DNA from: Geomonas subterranea
GTDB taxonomy: Bacteria > Desulfobacterota > Desulfuromonadia > Geobacterales > Geobacteraceae
Direction of reading: 5' to 3'
Length of the DNA stretch: 64,000 nt
Assembly (NCBI RefSeq): GCF_019063845.1
Contig: NZ_CP077683.1
Location: 1,860,001-1,924,000, forward strand
In this document: positions 1 to 8,189 of the stretch, in pieces
How the letters are laid out: the number at the start of each line of letters is the position of its first letter
Position numbering within the stretch: position 1 is the first letter of the stretch
Position numbers and translations under genes: made by a program
Notes under the pieces: generated by a model
The model's database searches: none
Seen by the model: the letters and a program-made list of their open reading frames with translations, nothing else
Told to the model about the DNA's origin: nothing

Positions 1-285
1 GCCTATCAAAAAGACGAGCGGCGCCTGCTTTTTCTGATAGGCGAAGGTGCAGCGCAGTCCCTCGTCGTAAAAGAAAACCGGAGGCTTTTTCCGATGCGGC
101 ACTGCATCGAGTAGAAGTTGCCGGGTGCGGACCTGCCCGGGGAGCGCGGGCATGAGAGCCGCCGGCGTTCCGAGGATGGTGGCTTCGTACGCCCCCTTGA
201 TCGGGTATCCGTATCCGTCATCCGCCGCGATGCTCGGCAAGGGGAGCAGCAAGATGCAAGCGGTGATGAGTAGTCTTAGAACCAT
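1..285 (-). CDS. N-terminal part of an exported protein (runs off the window)
   Basis: The reverse strand reads open from an ATG at 285 to the window edge, giving 95 residues. A Shine-Dalgarno-like GGGAGG lies about 5 bases upstream. Residues 1-20 look like a signal peptide (MVLRLLITACILLLPLP, then SIAA). The mature part contains a hydrophobic PLVFLIG strand near the edge, a pattern common just before a nucleophile or oxyanion loop in alpha/beta hydrolases. That resemblance is weak and I do not assign a function. The gene stands alone here and is transcribed away from the rest of the window. Confidence 0.6.
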   Translation of the reverse strand, partial: MVLRLLITACILLLPLPSIAADDGYGYPIKGAYEATILGTPAALMPALPGQVRTRQLLLDAVPHRKKPPVFFYDEGLRCTFAYQKKQAPLVFLIG

Positions 286-731
286 ACAGGCCTCCCGATT
301 GAAATTCGTGCCTTGAGATTGATAAAGTTCCTGGCACGCGTCTACTTTTGCCGATCAGAATAGACTCTGAAGTACAACTAACGTGCCACTTGAAAACACC
401 TTATGCTTAAGCGTTGAATCGTGGAAATACGTCACACCTACCGACCTTACCCAGCACTGCACGCGGTAATCCGTAAAAATCATCTGTCGTATTTAGCAAT
501 GCCGTCACATATAGCGGCCGCCACCGTAATGCACGGGGACGCCAGGGCTCAGTCTAAAAGAACCGGGGTTGTTTTTTGTTGTCCCGTCGCCTATTTGCCT
601 TTTACATCGCCCCCACCGGCCCTGGGCACGCTAGCTGCAGCAGTCCCACCGGCCAGCAGCTGTGAGCCCAGCGGGCAGCCGAATGTCGTAAACCCGTGAC
701 CCACTGAAAAGCTGAGCAAAGGAGCAGGGCG
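286..731. other. Intergenic region, no convincing gene
   Basis: No reading frame here has both a ribosome-binding site and protein-like composition. The only signal I can support is a sigma-54-like element at 624-639, listed separately. Confidence 0.5.
624..639 (+). promoter_or_regulatory. Possible sigma-54 (-24/-12) promoter
   Basis: GGGCAC, five bases, then CTGCA. The invariant GG and GC are 12 bases apart, as in the consensus TGGCAC-N5-TTGCA. It lies about 93 bases upstream of the lipoprotein start at 732. Motif match only. Confidence 0.35.
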
Positions 732-914
732 ATGAAAAGATTAATGGCAACCCTGGGGGTGTTGGTGGCAGCCATGATGCTGTCCGGCTGCATTGTCCCT
801 TACTGGAGCGACGACGAGCGTGGTGGTTACCGGGACGGTGGTTACCGGGACGGCGGTTACCGGGATGGCGGTTACCGGGATGGTGGACGTTACGACGGTA
901 GGGACCGCCGCTGA
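732..914 (+). CDS. Small lipoprotein with GGYRD repeats
   Basis: This 60-residue protein has a signal peptide ending in the lipobox LSGC, so Cys20 should be lipidated and the protein anchored in the envelope. The mature part is short, starts with IVPYW, and then carries four copies of the pentapeptide GGYRD encoded by 15-bp direct repeats, followed by an Arg/Asp-rich tail. AAAGGAG lies at a good distance upstream. I do not recognise a functional family. The repeats make a disordered, highly charged tail likely. A sigma-54-like site lies upstream. Confidence 0.7.
   Translation: MKRLMATLGVLVAAMMLSGCIVPYWSDDERGGYRDGGYRDGGYRDGGYRDGGRYDGRDRR
822..881 (+). repeat. Four 15-bp in-frame tandem repeats
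   Basis: The unit GGYGGTTACCGGGAY is repeated four times inside the lipoprotein gene, each copy encoding GGYRD. The first two copies are identical, and the last two share GGC...GAT variants. Confidence 0.85.
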
Positions 915-1004
915 CAAAAATGTTGAGGCCGAGGGCGATCAACATGTTGCGGTCCCCCTATCGGCAGCAGACCGGTGACGCGTGGTCTTACCTAGGGAGA
1001 ACCT

Positions 1005-1322
1005 ATGCAATCAGAAAAAATAATGGTCGCCTTCGTTATAGTGCTCACCGGGGCACTGTTAACCCTCAAGCCCATCGCTTCGCGGACGGCAGAACATGCG
1101 CCCCATGCTCACGGCGGACCGGTTGCAGCGTTCGCCCCGGGACAAGTCCCCATCGCGGAGGTGGGTGCAGCTGACCGGAGCGATCGTCCTGCGGATAGCG
1201 GTGCCGAGATACCCGCGAAAAAAGCGCCCCCACATCCAACTTCCGTGCAAGGCGACCCCTCCGGAGCCCTACTTGAGGATCTGGTCAAAATGGGCCAGGG
1301 ACAGCCTACAAAGAAACCATGA
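1005..1322 (+). CDS. Small exported or membrane-anchored protein, unknown function
   Basis: The 105-residue product begins after a clear ribosome-binding site (AGGGAGA). Residues 6-26 form one hydrophobic segment (about MVAFVIVLTGALLTL) that could be a signal anchor. The rest is rich in Ala, Pro and Gly with several His, and looks disordered. It ends in a Gln/Lys/Pro-rich tail. I recognise no family. Its stop overlaps an in-frame ATG of the downstream kinase frame, but the kinase more probably starts near 1538. Confidence 0.5.
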   Translation: MQSEKIMVAFVIVLTGALLTLKPIASRTAEHAPHAHGGPVAAFAPGQVPIAEVGAADRSDRPADSGAEIPAKKAPPHPTSVQGDPSGALLEDLVKMGQGQPTKKP

Positions 1323-1537
1323 CCACTGCGCCGCGTCGAGGCAACACGCCGGCCTGGCTGCCTTCATGCCGCTTAAGCCAAGGACTTCATATGCACATAA
1401 AAATAGAGGCACTCGGACCAGGCCCGAAGCAAATACAGGGCGCCCCGAGCTCTAAGAAAAATAAACCCGGTGGAGAAACCTCGTGCCGCCATGCGCAGAG
1501 CCCGCTCTACGCCATGCCTTCTGGGAATGACCTCCCG

Positions 1538-2257
1538 ATGAGCGACGCCGACCCGTTGCACATACTGCAGGAGTTGCAACTCATGACCGAGGCCAACCAC
1601 AACCTGGAGTCGTTCAACTCCGCCATTGCACACGACCTTTGCTCCGCAATCACTGCCATCAGCGGCTATTGCCAGTTGCTCACCGAAGTTTGCAGTAACC
1701 AGCTCGATGAGCAGGGGAAGGCATACCTCGGGTGCATCTACGATGCGACGCTGGACATGAAACAGCTCATCGCGTCCCTGCTGAACTTTTCGCGCATCGG
1801 CCGCGTCGAACTGCACCGGGAGAAAATAGACCTGAGCGAGATGGCAAACGTGGTGGCTGAGCAGTTGAGACTCTCACAACCAAAGCGCAGGGTCACGTTC
1901 CGTATCGCCCGGGGCATCAGCGCCGAAGGTGACCCCGGACTTTGCCGCAGCGTGCTGGACAACCTCATCGGCAATGCCTGGAAGCATGGCTTCCATCGGG
2001 GAAATACAGTCATAGAGTTCGGCATGACACTACTGGCAGGGCAAACAACCTATTTCGTCCGGGACAATGGGCCGGGATTCGACATGGCGGTTGCGGACCG
2101 GATCTTCGCCTGCTTCCAACGCCTTCCCGGGACCACCGTCGAGGGGCACGGCATCGGCTTGGCCACCGTCGACAGAATAGTCAGGCGCCACGGCGGCCGC
2201 GTCTGGGCCGAGAGCAGACCGGGGGAAGGCGCGACCTTTCTTTTCACCATGGGATGA
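1538..2257 (+). CDS. Orphan sensor histidine kinase (HisKA plus HATPase core)
   Basis: This is a transmitter module with almost no input domain. The dimerisation and phosphoacceptor helix contains AHDLCSAITAISGY with the phosphorylatable His at residue 32. An N box (DNLIGNAWKHG) follows around residues 141-151, then a G1 box (DNGPGFD) near 176 and a G2 box (GHGIGLA) near 203. The kinase core therefore looks complete and ATP-competent. The reading frame stays open back to 1319, but that stretch has atypical composition. ATGs at 1514 and 1538 are the realistic starts. No receiver gene is adjacent, so its partner must be elsewhere. It is probably cytoplasmic, as no membrane segment is visible. 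Confidence 0.8.
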   Translation: MSDADPLHILQELQLMTEANHNLESFNSAIAHDLCSAITAISGYCQLLTEVCSNQLDEQGKAYLGCIYDATLDMKQLIASLLNFSRIGRVELHREKIDLSEMANVVAEQLRLSQPKRRVTFRIARGISAEGDPGLCRSVLDNLIGNAWKHGFHRGNTVIEFGMTLLAGQTTYFVRDNGPGFDMAVADRIFACFQRLPGTTVEGHGIGLATVDRIVRRHGGRVWAESRPGEGATFLFTMG

Positions 2258-2281
2258 CCCGCCGGCGCCTTCTTAAACGCA

Positions 2282-2476
2282 TCAAGCCTCCACTTCTGCA
2301 CTAGTGTTCACCTGCATGACAGCTTGCTGGACATCCCCCTGCACGGTTTGCACCTTGCTGGTGGTCGTTGCTGATCGCTGCATTCCGGTGGTGGCGTAGC
2401 CGCTAAGAAAGATAACGGACGCGAGGAACAGCGTGGAAATTGCGGTCAGTCGAGCCCTGAGTTCCATGACGGTCAT
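2282..2476 (-). pseudogene. Truncated remnant resembling a DUF2959-type lipoprotein
   Basis: The 64-residue frame has a signal-peptide-like N-terminus followed by LSGYATTGM, where lipoproteins of this kind carry LSGC-ATTGM, so the lipid-accepting Cys is replaced by Tyr. The following TSKVQTVQGDVQQAVMQV resembles the start of DUF2959 coiled-coil proteins, as I recall them, which are much longer. The frame then stops. In the next frame LDAFKKA follows directly, which would fit a frameshifted continuation before the sequence runs into the end of the kinase gene. I read it as a decayed gene. Expression as a short peptide cannot be excluded. Confidence 0.45.
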
Positions 2477-2550
2477 CTTTTTTTTTGTACGCGCAAGCCG
2501 TCGGACTCGGGAGCTGCTCGCCTGAATCCGACTTCACGAATGAGGCGGAG

Positions 2551-4068
2551 ATGAACATTCTGCTCGTCTATCCCGAGTATCCTGACACCTACTGGAGCTT
2601 CCGCCATGCCTTGCCGTTCATCGGCAAAAAGGCGGTATTCCCTCCACTGGGGCTACTTACCGTGGCGGCAATGCTTCCGGAACAGTGGGAGTTGAGGCTC
2701 ATCGATCTGAATGTGGAGCGACTTTCAGACGGCGACCTGCAGTGGTCCGATTACGTCTTCATCAGCGCCATGACGGTCCAAAGGGCATCGGCACAGGAGG
2801 TCCTGGATCGGTGCCGCGCCGTTGGGGTCAAGACCGTCGGCGGAGGCCCGCTTTTCACCACCTGTCATGACGAATTCCCGCAGGTAAACCACCTCGTGCT
2901 CGGCGAGGCGGAGGTCACCCTTCCGAGGTTTCTGGCTGACCTGGAAATAAAGATGCCGCAGCGGCTGTACCTTCCCGACGGCCGGCCCGACATATCCCGC
3001 ACGCCGCTTCCCCGATGGACGCTCATCGACCTGCACAAGTACGCCTCCATGAATATCCAGTATTCACGGGGATGCCCCTTCGACTGCGAGTTCTGCGACA
3101 TCACCCAACTCTTCGGACAGAAACCGAGAACCAAGACCACGGACCAGGTGATCGAGGAACTCGAAGCGCTCTACCGCGTGGGATGGCGTGGAGGGGTCTT
3201 CTTCGTCGACGACAATTTCATTGGTGACAGGCCCAAGCTGAAAAAGGAGGTGCTCCCCTCCATGATCTCGTGGATGAAACGACGTGGGAACCCATTCTTT
3301 TTCTATACCGAGGCTTCCATCAATCTCGCCGACGACCCGCATCTTCTGGAACTGATGTTCGCCGCCGGCTTCCGGGAGGTGTTCATCGGCATCGAAAGCC
3401 CCGAAGAGGATGCACTCAGGGAAACCGGAAAAACCCAGAACCGTAACCGCGACCTCGCCGCCTCTGTGCGGTGCATCCAGCGGGCGGGGCTCCAGGTGCA
3501 GGGTGGCTTCATCGTGGGCTTCGACAGCGACTCGCCGGCCATATTCGACACGCAACTCCGCTTCATCCAGGAGAGTGGCATAGTCGTGGCTATGGTGGGC
3601 ATATTGATGGTCCTTCGCGGGACCAGGCTGCATGGCCGACTCGCAAACGAGGGAAGAATCATCAACAGCTCGACCGGGAACAATACGGAGGCCTTCTTGA
3701 ATTACCGTCCGAAGATGCCCCCTCATGACCTGATTGCGGGATACCAGCGTCTGGTGAGGACGCTCTATTCCCCCAACTATTTCTACGACCGCCTGATGAT
3801 CTTTCTGAAAGAGTACCGGCTTTCGGGGACGTCTTCGTTCGCCCTTCTGCAGCCCCGGGACATCAGAGCGTTCATCCGTTCCATACTGTTTCTCGGCATT
3901 CTGGGGAAAGAGCGAATCCACTACTGGAAGGTCTTCTTCTGGACGTTACTGAGGAAACCGCGACTGCTGCCTCTGGCGATAACGCTGACGATCTACGGTT
4001 TTCATTTCCGCACCGTCGCGGCAGAAATTTGCTCATCGCCCCACCGTACATCCCCGGAACAACCGTAA
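2551..4068 (+). CDS. B12-binding-domain radical SAM protein (DUF4070 type)
   Basis: The product is 505 residues. Residues 1-140 form a Rossmann-like cobalamin-binding region starting MNILLVYPEYP and containing VGGGPL. The radical SAM core follows, with CPFDCEFC giving the CxxxCxxC cluster ligands Cys175, Cys179 and Cys182. The C-terminal third fits the DUF4070 extension. Proteins of this type use a 4Fe-4S cluster, S-adenosylmethionine and often cobalamin for difficult methylations or rearrangements. The hopanoid C-2 methylase HpnP belongs to the same broad group. I cannot tell whether the substrate here is a hopanoid. GAGGCGGAG precedes the chosen ATG. The frame extends upstream to 2485 but without a ribosome-binding site. 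It is not in an obvious operon. Confidence 0.85.
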   Translation: MNILLVYPEYPDTYWSFRHALPFIGKKAVFPPLGLLTVAAMLPEQWELRLIDLNVERLSDGDLQWSDYVFISAMTVQRASAQEVLDRCRAVGVKTVGGGPLFTTCHDEFPQVNHLVLGEAEVTLPRFLADLEIKMPQRLYLPDGRPDISRTPLPRWTLIDLHKYASMNIQYSRGCPFDCEFCDITQLFGQKPRTKTTDQVIEELEALYRVGWRGGVFFVDDNFIGDRPKLKKEVLPSMISWMKRRGNPFFFYTEASINLADDPHLLELMFAAGFREVFIGIESPEEDALRETGKTQNRNRDLAASVRCIQRAGLQVQGGFIVGFDSDSPAIFDTQLRFIQESGIVVAMVGILMVLRGTRLHGRLANEGRIINSSTGNNTEAFLNYRPKMPPHDLIAGYQRLVRTLYSPNYFYDRLMIFLKEYRLSGTSSFALLQPRDIRAFIRSILFLGILGKERIHYWKVFFWTLLRKPRLLPLAITLTIYGFHFRTVAAEICSSPHRTSPEQP

Positions 4069-4478
4069 GGCCAGGCAAAAATCCCCCACCCTAGCCACCC
4101 CGCTCTCTACCGTGATTACCCGGCGTTGTCGTAGGGAGCCCTCGCCCTGTCCAAAGACTCTCACGGCCGGAGCCGCCCGCCATGCCCATCCGGGCGCACA
4201 AATGCGCGGAGGGCCATGCTTCTCCGCGAAATATGAAGGTTCCACCAAATGATGCGGCCCGAGACTACTCCGTGGTACCGATCTGACTGCAGAGCGGTCG
4301 GAGAACCTGCCCCGGCGTGGCGCTACGCTGTTCCGTGTCCAGGCCAGCCCCATTGGCATATCCCGTGCTGTAGCATGTGAGAAGGAAATTCAAGGGAGAT
4401 CAACGTGAAAGCCTGCAAGGGTGTGGTCCAGTTGAAGAGAGGGTTTGCTGGCGCGCATGGCAACAAAAGGAGGATCTC
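4069..4478. other. Intergenic region upstream of a small membrane protein gene
   Basis: No supported gene. A sigma-54-like element is present at 4354-4369. The minus-strand open frame here has no ribosome-binding site and looks accidental. Confidence 0.5.
4354..4369 (+). promoter_or_regulatory. Possible sigma-54 (-24/-12) promoter
   Basis: TGGCAT, five bases, then GTGCT. The GG and GC dinucleotides are 12 bases apart as required for RpoN promoters. It lies 110 bases upstream of the 49-residue membrane protein and could drive that gene and the ABC1-kinase and cyclase run behind it. Motif match only. Confidence 0.4.
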
Positions 4479-4628
4479 ATGCTTTGGACAATTTGTCTGA
4501 TTCTGATAGTTCTGTGGCTTGCGGGTGTCGTCACCTCATACACAATGGGGGGCCTGATCCATATCCTGTTGGTCATAGCCATAATCGTCCTGCTGGTACG
4601 CGTCATCCAGGGGCGTAAGGTGCTGTAA
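4479..4628 (+). CDS. Tiny two-helix membrane protein (lmo0937 family)
   Basis: A 49-residue protein made of two hydrophobic helices joined by a short Gly-rich turn (TSYTMGG) and ending in a basic tail, VIQGRKVL. This is the characteristic pattern of the lmo0937 family of small membrane proteins, which have no established function. AAAGGAGGAT gives an excellent ribosome-binding site and decides the start over the longer upstream frame. The next gene follows after two bases, so they are probably cotranscribed. Confidence 0.8.
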   Translation: MLWTICLILIVLWLAGVVTSYTMGGLIHILLVIAIIVLLVRVIQGRKVL

Positions 4629-4630
4629 CC

Positions 4631-6250
4631 ATGTCGCTAGACATGGTCCCCGAGCAAAGCAACCTGGTAAGGACCGCCCCGCGCCTGTTGCAGATACTGC
4701 GGGTGCTGGCCCGGCACAAGTTCCTGGGGGGCATGCGCGGCAAGGAACACTGGCCCGGACCAAAAGAGGTACGGGAGACCTTTGAGGAACTGGGGCTGAC
4801 CTTTCTAAAGTTCGGCCAGGTGCTGGCACTGCGGCGCGACCTTCTGCCGGACGCCTACATCGAAGAACTGGAACTGCTGCACGACCAGCTCCCGTCACGC
4901 CCTATAGGTGCGGTGCGCCGCACGGTCGAGCGGGAACTTGGCAAGCCGATGGGGGACCTATTCGCAACTTTTAGCGAAACACCGCTGGCCGCTGCCACCA
5001 TCGCTCAGGTGCATGAGGCCACTTTGCACTCCGGGCGCCACGTGGCGGTAAAGGTGCAACGGCCAGGCCTTGAAGAGATGATCTCCACTGACGTCGCGGC
5101 CATGTTCTATCTGGTGAAGCTGGCGGAAAAATTTTTTCCGCGCCTGCATGCACTCGACCTGCCCGTGTTGGTGCGGGAGTTCGCCGCTACCTTGAACAGG
5201 GAAACCGATTTCAGCCACGAGGCCCGCTCCCTGGTCCTCTTCCGCAAGGCGCTGGCGGATGTCCCGGGTCTCTGGATTCCCGATGTCGTGGCTGAACATT
5301 CCAGCGGCAGCGTGCTCACCATGGAGTTCGCTGCCGGCAACAGGATCGATCTCTACGCGGATTTGCACCCCGAGGACATGCCTCGCCTCATCAACACATT
5401 GGTGAGGCTCACATTGCAGACCATCTTCGAGGAGGGGCTTTTCCACGCCGACCCGCATTCGGGAAACGTACTGGTACTCCCTGACGGGCGACTCTCACTC
5501 CTCGACTTCGGGATGACGGGTGAGTTGGACGAACCGATGCGCGATTCGCTGACGCTGCTGCTGGAAGCGGTAGTAAAAAGCGACGCGCGCGCGGCCACCG
5601 AGGCCTATCTTGAGATGACCGCGGCAAGCGAGAAGGTGAACCGGGGGGCCCTTCTGATGGACATCAAGGCGGTACTCTCCGAGATTCACCGAATCGATCT
5701 GGCGGAGGTTTCCATCGGGGATTCCTTCGGGTCGCTGCTGCGCGCCGGCAGCCGCCACGGAGTTCACAATCCCGCCGAGTTTTTCCTCCTGACGCGTACC
5801 TTCATCATCCTGGAATCGATGATACGCCAGCTCGACCCGGAACATGACTACCTGAAATCGTTTCGACAGGAGATCGCGCGCCTGACCAAACAGCACTTCT
5901 CGCTGCCGAACATCAATGAAAAAACGCGCAAGTTCGCCCGCGAGTTGGAGCGACTGGCAGGCGACGCGCCGGGCGACACGCGCCGCATTCTGCGGCGCTT
6001 TGCCGAGGGCGATCTGGGGCGGCTGCAGACTCCGGCCCTCGAGGCTCTCGGGGGACGCGTGAGCCGCAATCTGGAGCGGCTGACCGGGGCCATTGCTGCC
6101 GCAGCACTGGTGGTCGGCGGTGCCATGCTGGTACTCACTCCGCCTGGCGGCTGGAACCATGCGCTTGGAGAGACGATGGTCGTCACAGGCATCACCGGCA
6201 TTGTCATGATATGGATAGGTGCGTTGCGTCGCGACCGAGGCAGGCGCTGA
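4631..6250 (+). CDS. ABC1/UbiB-type atypical kinase, membrane-anchored
   Basis: The product is 539 residues long. The family signature helix TFLKFGQVLALRRDLLP (the KxGQ motif) lies near residue 60. It is followed by the Ala-rich nucleotide loop AAATIAQVHEA, the lysine strand HVAVKVQRPG, the catalytic HADPHSGNV and the metal-binding LLDFGMTG. Two hydrophobic segments at the C-terminus (about 485-535) should anchor it in the inner membrane. Members of this family act as ATPases or kinases supporting ubiquinone and other isoprenoid-lipid pathways. UbiB is the E. coli example. Here the gene follows a tiny membrane protein and precedes a cyclase, with no quinone genes nearby, so a specific role is not assigned. 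Confidence 0.88.
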   Translation: MSLDMVPEQSNLVRTAPRLLQILRVLARHKFLGGMRGKEHWPGPKEVRETFEELGLTFLKFGQVLALRRDLLPDAYIEELELLHDQLPSRPIGAVRRTVERELGKPMGDLFATFSETPLAAATIAQVHEATLHSGRHVAVKVQRPGLEEMISTDVAAMFYLVKLAEKFFPRLHALDLPVLVREFAATLNRETDFSHEARSLVLFRKALADVPGLWIPDVVAEHSSGSVLTMEFAAGNRIDLYADLHPEDMPRLINTLVRLTLQTIFEEGLFHADPHSGNVLVLPDGRLSLLDFGMTGELDEPMRDSLTLLLEAVVKSDARAATEAYLEMTAASEKVNRGALLMDIKAVLSEIHRIDLAEVSIGDSFGSLLRAGSRHGVHNPAEFFLLTRTFIILESMIRQLDPEHDYLKSFRQEIARLTKQHFSLPNINEKTRKFARELERLAGDAPGDTRRILRRFAEGDLGRLQTPALEALGGRVSRNLERLTGAIAAAALVVGGAMLVLTPPGGWNHALGETMVVTGITGIVMIWIGALRRDRGRR

Positions 6251-6308
6251 TCTCCTCTGGCAAGGACGCCGACCGGGCCTTGCTATTCAGTGTGAAGAGG
6301 TAGAAGGC

Positions 6309-7679
6309 ATGAAGGTATTGGGGGGAACGAAAGCGGAATTGGTTCGGGAGGTCGCTGAACTGCGCGAGCGTTGTGCCACCTTGACGCTGACGGCTCACTT
6401 ATGCCTGGAACTGAAAACCGAGATACAGGAGGCAAGGGAGTACGCCGAGAGCATCGTGCAGACCGTGCGTGAGCCGCTGGTGGTCCTTTCCTTCGATCTG
6501 AAGATAATAACGGCCAACAACAGCTTCTACGAAACGTTCAAGGTTACCCCCGAAGAAACGATCGGCTATTTCATCTACGACCTGGGGAACCGGCAATGGG
6601 ATATCCCGAAGCTGCGGGTGCTATTCGAGGAGATACTCCCCCACGATACCGTCCTAACCGGTTACGAGGTGGAGCATGACTTCCTCGATATCGGCAAGAA
6701 GATCATGCTTCTGAACGCCCGCGAGATCTTCTTGGAGAAAACGGGCTCGCGCATCATCCTGCTGGCCATGGAAGACATCACGGTGCGAAGATTAGCGGAA
6801 AAGCGGGTCAGTGAAGTCGTGCGGCAACAACAGGCCATCCTCGACAACATCCCCAACATGGCCTGGCTAAAGGACAGCGCAGGAAGGTATCTCGCGGGGA
6901 ACCAGCCGTTCACCGAGGCGGTAGCTATATCCCCTGAGGAATTGATAGGAAAGAGCGATTCAGACATTTACCCACCGAAGCTGGCTGCGAAGTACCGGAA
7001 AGACTCCCGAGAGGTGGTGGCAAGCGGCACCCGCACCTATTTCGAGGAGTCGAGCCCTGGGCCGCTGGAGAGCATTCAGTACCTGGAAAAAGTTGAGACT
7101 CCCGTTTTCGACGATAACAACGTGGTCATCGGTACTATAGGAATCGCCCATGACGTCACCGCGCACAAGGAGGTCGAGGTAGCTCTGCGTTACGAAAGCA
7201 CCCACGATGCCTTGACCGGCCTCTACAACCGGGCCTTTTTTGACGAAGAACTGGAACGGATGGACCAAGAGGATATGTTTCCCATGAGCGTGGTGATGGC
7301 GGATGTCAACGGACTGAAAGCTGTCAACGACACGGTGGGGCATGCAGCGGGAGACGAACTTATACAGATGGCCGCCCGGGTCATCCGGCACGCATTCCGG
7401 ACCAAGGACATCGTTGCCCGGATTGGAGGAGACGAGTTTGCCGTAATTCTGCCGGAGACCGAAATCAGTGTGGCCAGGGAAACCGTCCGCAGGATAATGA
7501 AATCCCCGGAGGTCATGGATGGCCGGGTGAGCATCGCCTTCGGCATAGCCACAGCAAAAAACAGGGATGAGATTAAGGACGCCTTGAAACTGAGCGACGA
7601 GAGGATGTATCGGGAAAAATCGGAGCAGAAGCAATCGCAGACAGAAGGCCTTGAAGACCAGGGAGAGGAAACGCCATGA
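6309..7679 (+). CDS. PAS-PAS-GGDEF diguanylate cyclase
   Basis: A 456-residue soluble protein. A short coiled coil at the N-terminus leads into a PAS-like domain (about 40-160), a second PAS domain with PAC tail (about 175-290, IPNMAWLKDSAG and later GIAHDVT), then a GGDEF domain. The active site is RIGGDEF (Gly373 to Phe377). An intact inhibitory site, RTKD, starts at Arg364, so the protein should make cyclic di-GMP and be product-inhibited. The start at 6309 is preceded by GAAGAGG. The frame also opens at 6219 inside the previous gene. Its stop overlaps the ferritin-like gene by four bases (ATGA), a sign of translational coupling. Confidence 0.88.
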   Translation: MKVLGGTKAELVREVAELRERCATLTLTAHLCLELKTEIQEAREYAESIVQTVREPLVVLSFDLKIITANNSFYETFKVTPEETIGYFIYDLGNRQWDIPKLRVLFEEILPHDTVLTGYEVEHDFLDIGKKIMLLNAREIFLEKTGSRIILLAMEDITVRRLAEKRVSEVVRQQQAILDNIPNMAWLKDSAGRYLAGNQPFTEAVAISPEELIGKSDSDIYPPKLAAKYRKDSREVVASGTRTYFEESSPGPLESIQYLEKVETPVFDDNNVVIGTIGIAHDVTAHKEVEVALRYESTHDALTGLYNRAFFDEELERMDQEDMFPMSVVMADVNGLKAVNDTVGHAAGDELIQMAARVIRHAFRTKDIVARIGGDEFAVILPETEISVARETVRRIMKSPEVMDGRVSIAFGIATAKNRDEIKDALKLSDERMYREKSEQKQSQTEGLEDQGEETP

Positions 7680-8161
7680 ACATTTTCGATTGTGCCATCA
7701 AGATGGAAGAGGACGCGAGGGCGCACTACCAGCAACTGGCTGAGGCAACCGACGATCAGGAACTGAAGAATCTCTTCGCCATACTGGCGGAAGCCGAGCA
7801 GGAACATCACGATGCCTTGGTACAGCTAAAAACAGGGATTAACTCAAAAAGCCCAAAATTCAAGGCGCTGCAGGAGACCGCCTGCCTTTTGAACCCCATG
7901 CTCGCCCAGCGCGAACAGATGGCAGGGCTAAAAAAAGACCCCGACGCCTATCAGGCTGTCATCCGTCGGGAACAAAGATCGATCGAGTTCTACCACGAAC
8001 TAGCTGCACAGATAAAGGACAAGGAAGCCCGTAAGATCGTGCTGAGCATCGCCGACGAGGAACGTAGACACCTGAGCATCATCGAGAACATCTATTCCTT
8101 CGTCGAGTCGCCCAAAAACTTCCTTGCCTGGGGGGAGTTCAGTAACCTCAAGGAATACTGA
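7676..8161 (+). CDS. Ferritin-like (rubrerythrin-type) diiron protein
   Basis: The 161-residue protein has the two-times-two-helix pattern of ferritin-like domains. Glu residues in MEEDARAHY, the EAEQEHHD motif near residue 40, RREQRSIEFYHEL near 105 and ADEERRHL near 130 supply a likely carboxylate-bridged diiron site. There is no C-terminal rubredoxin domain, so it is a rubrerythrin-like ferritin domain only. Such proteins handle peroxide or oxygen stress or store iron. It is sandwiched, with overlap, between two cyclic di-GMP enzymes, which hints at a redox or oxygen input to that signalling. That link is inference. Confidence 0.8.
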   Translation: MNIFDCAIKMEEDARAHYQQLAEATDDQELKNLFAILAEAEQEHHDALVQLKTGINSKSPKFKALQETACLLNPMLAQREQMAGLKKDPDAYQAVIRREQRSIEFYHELAAQIKDKEARKIVLSIADEERRHLSIIENIYSFVESPKNFLAWGEFSNLKEY

Positions 8162-8189
8162 GAGGGGACTACACCAGCAGAGGTCGATC

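Noticed and set aside
4033-4359. 108-residue minus-strand frame after the radical SAM gene
   Set aside because: No ribosome-binding site, Arg/Pro-rich composition, and overlap with the radical SAM stop.
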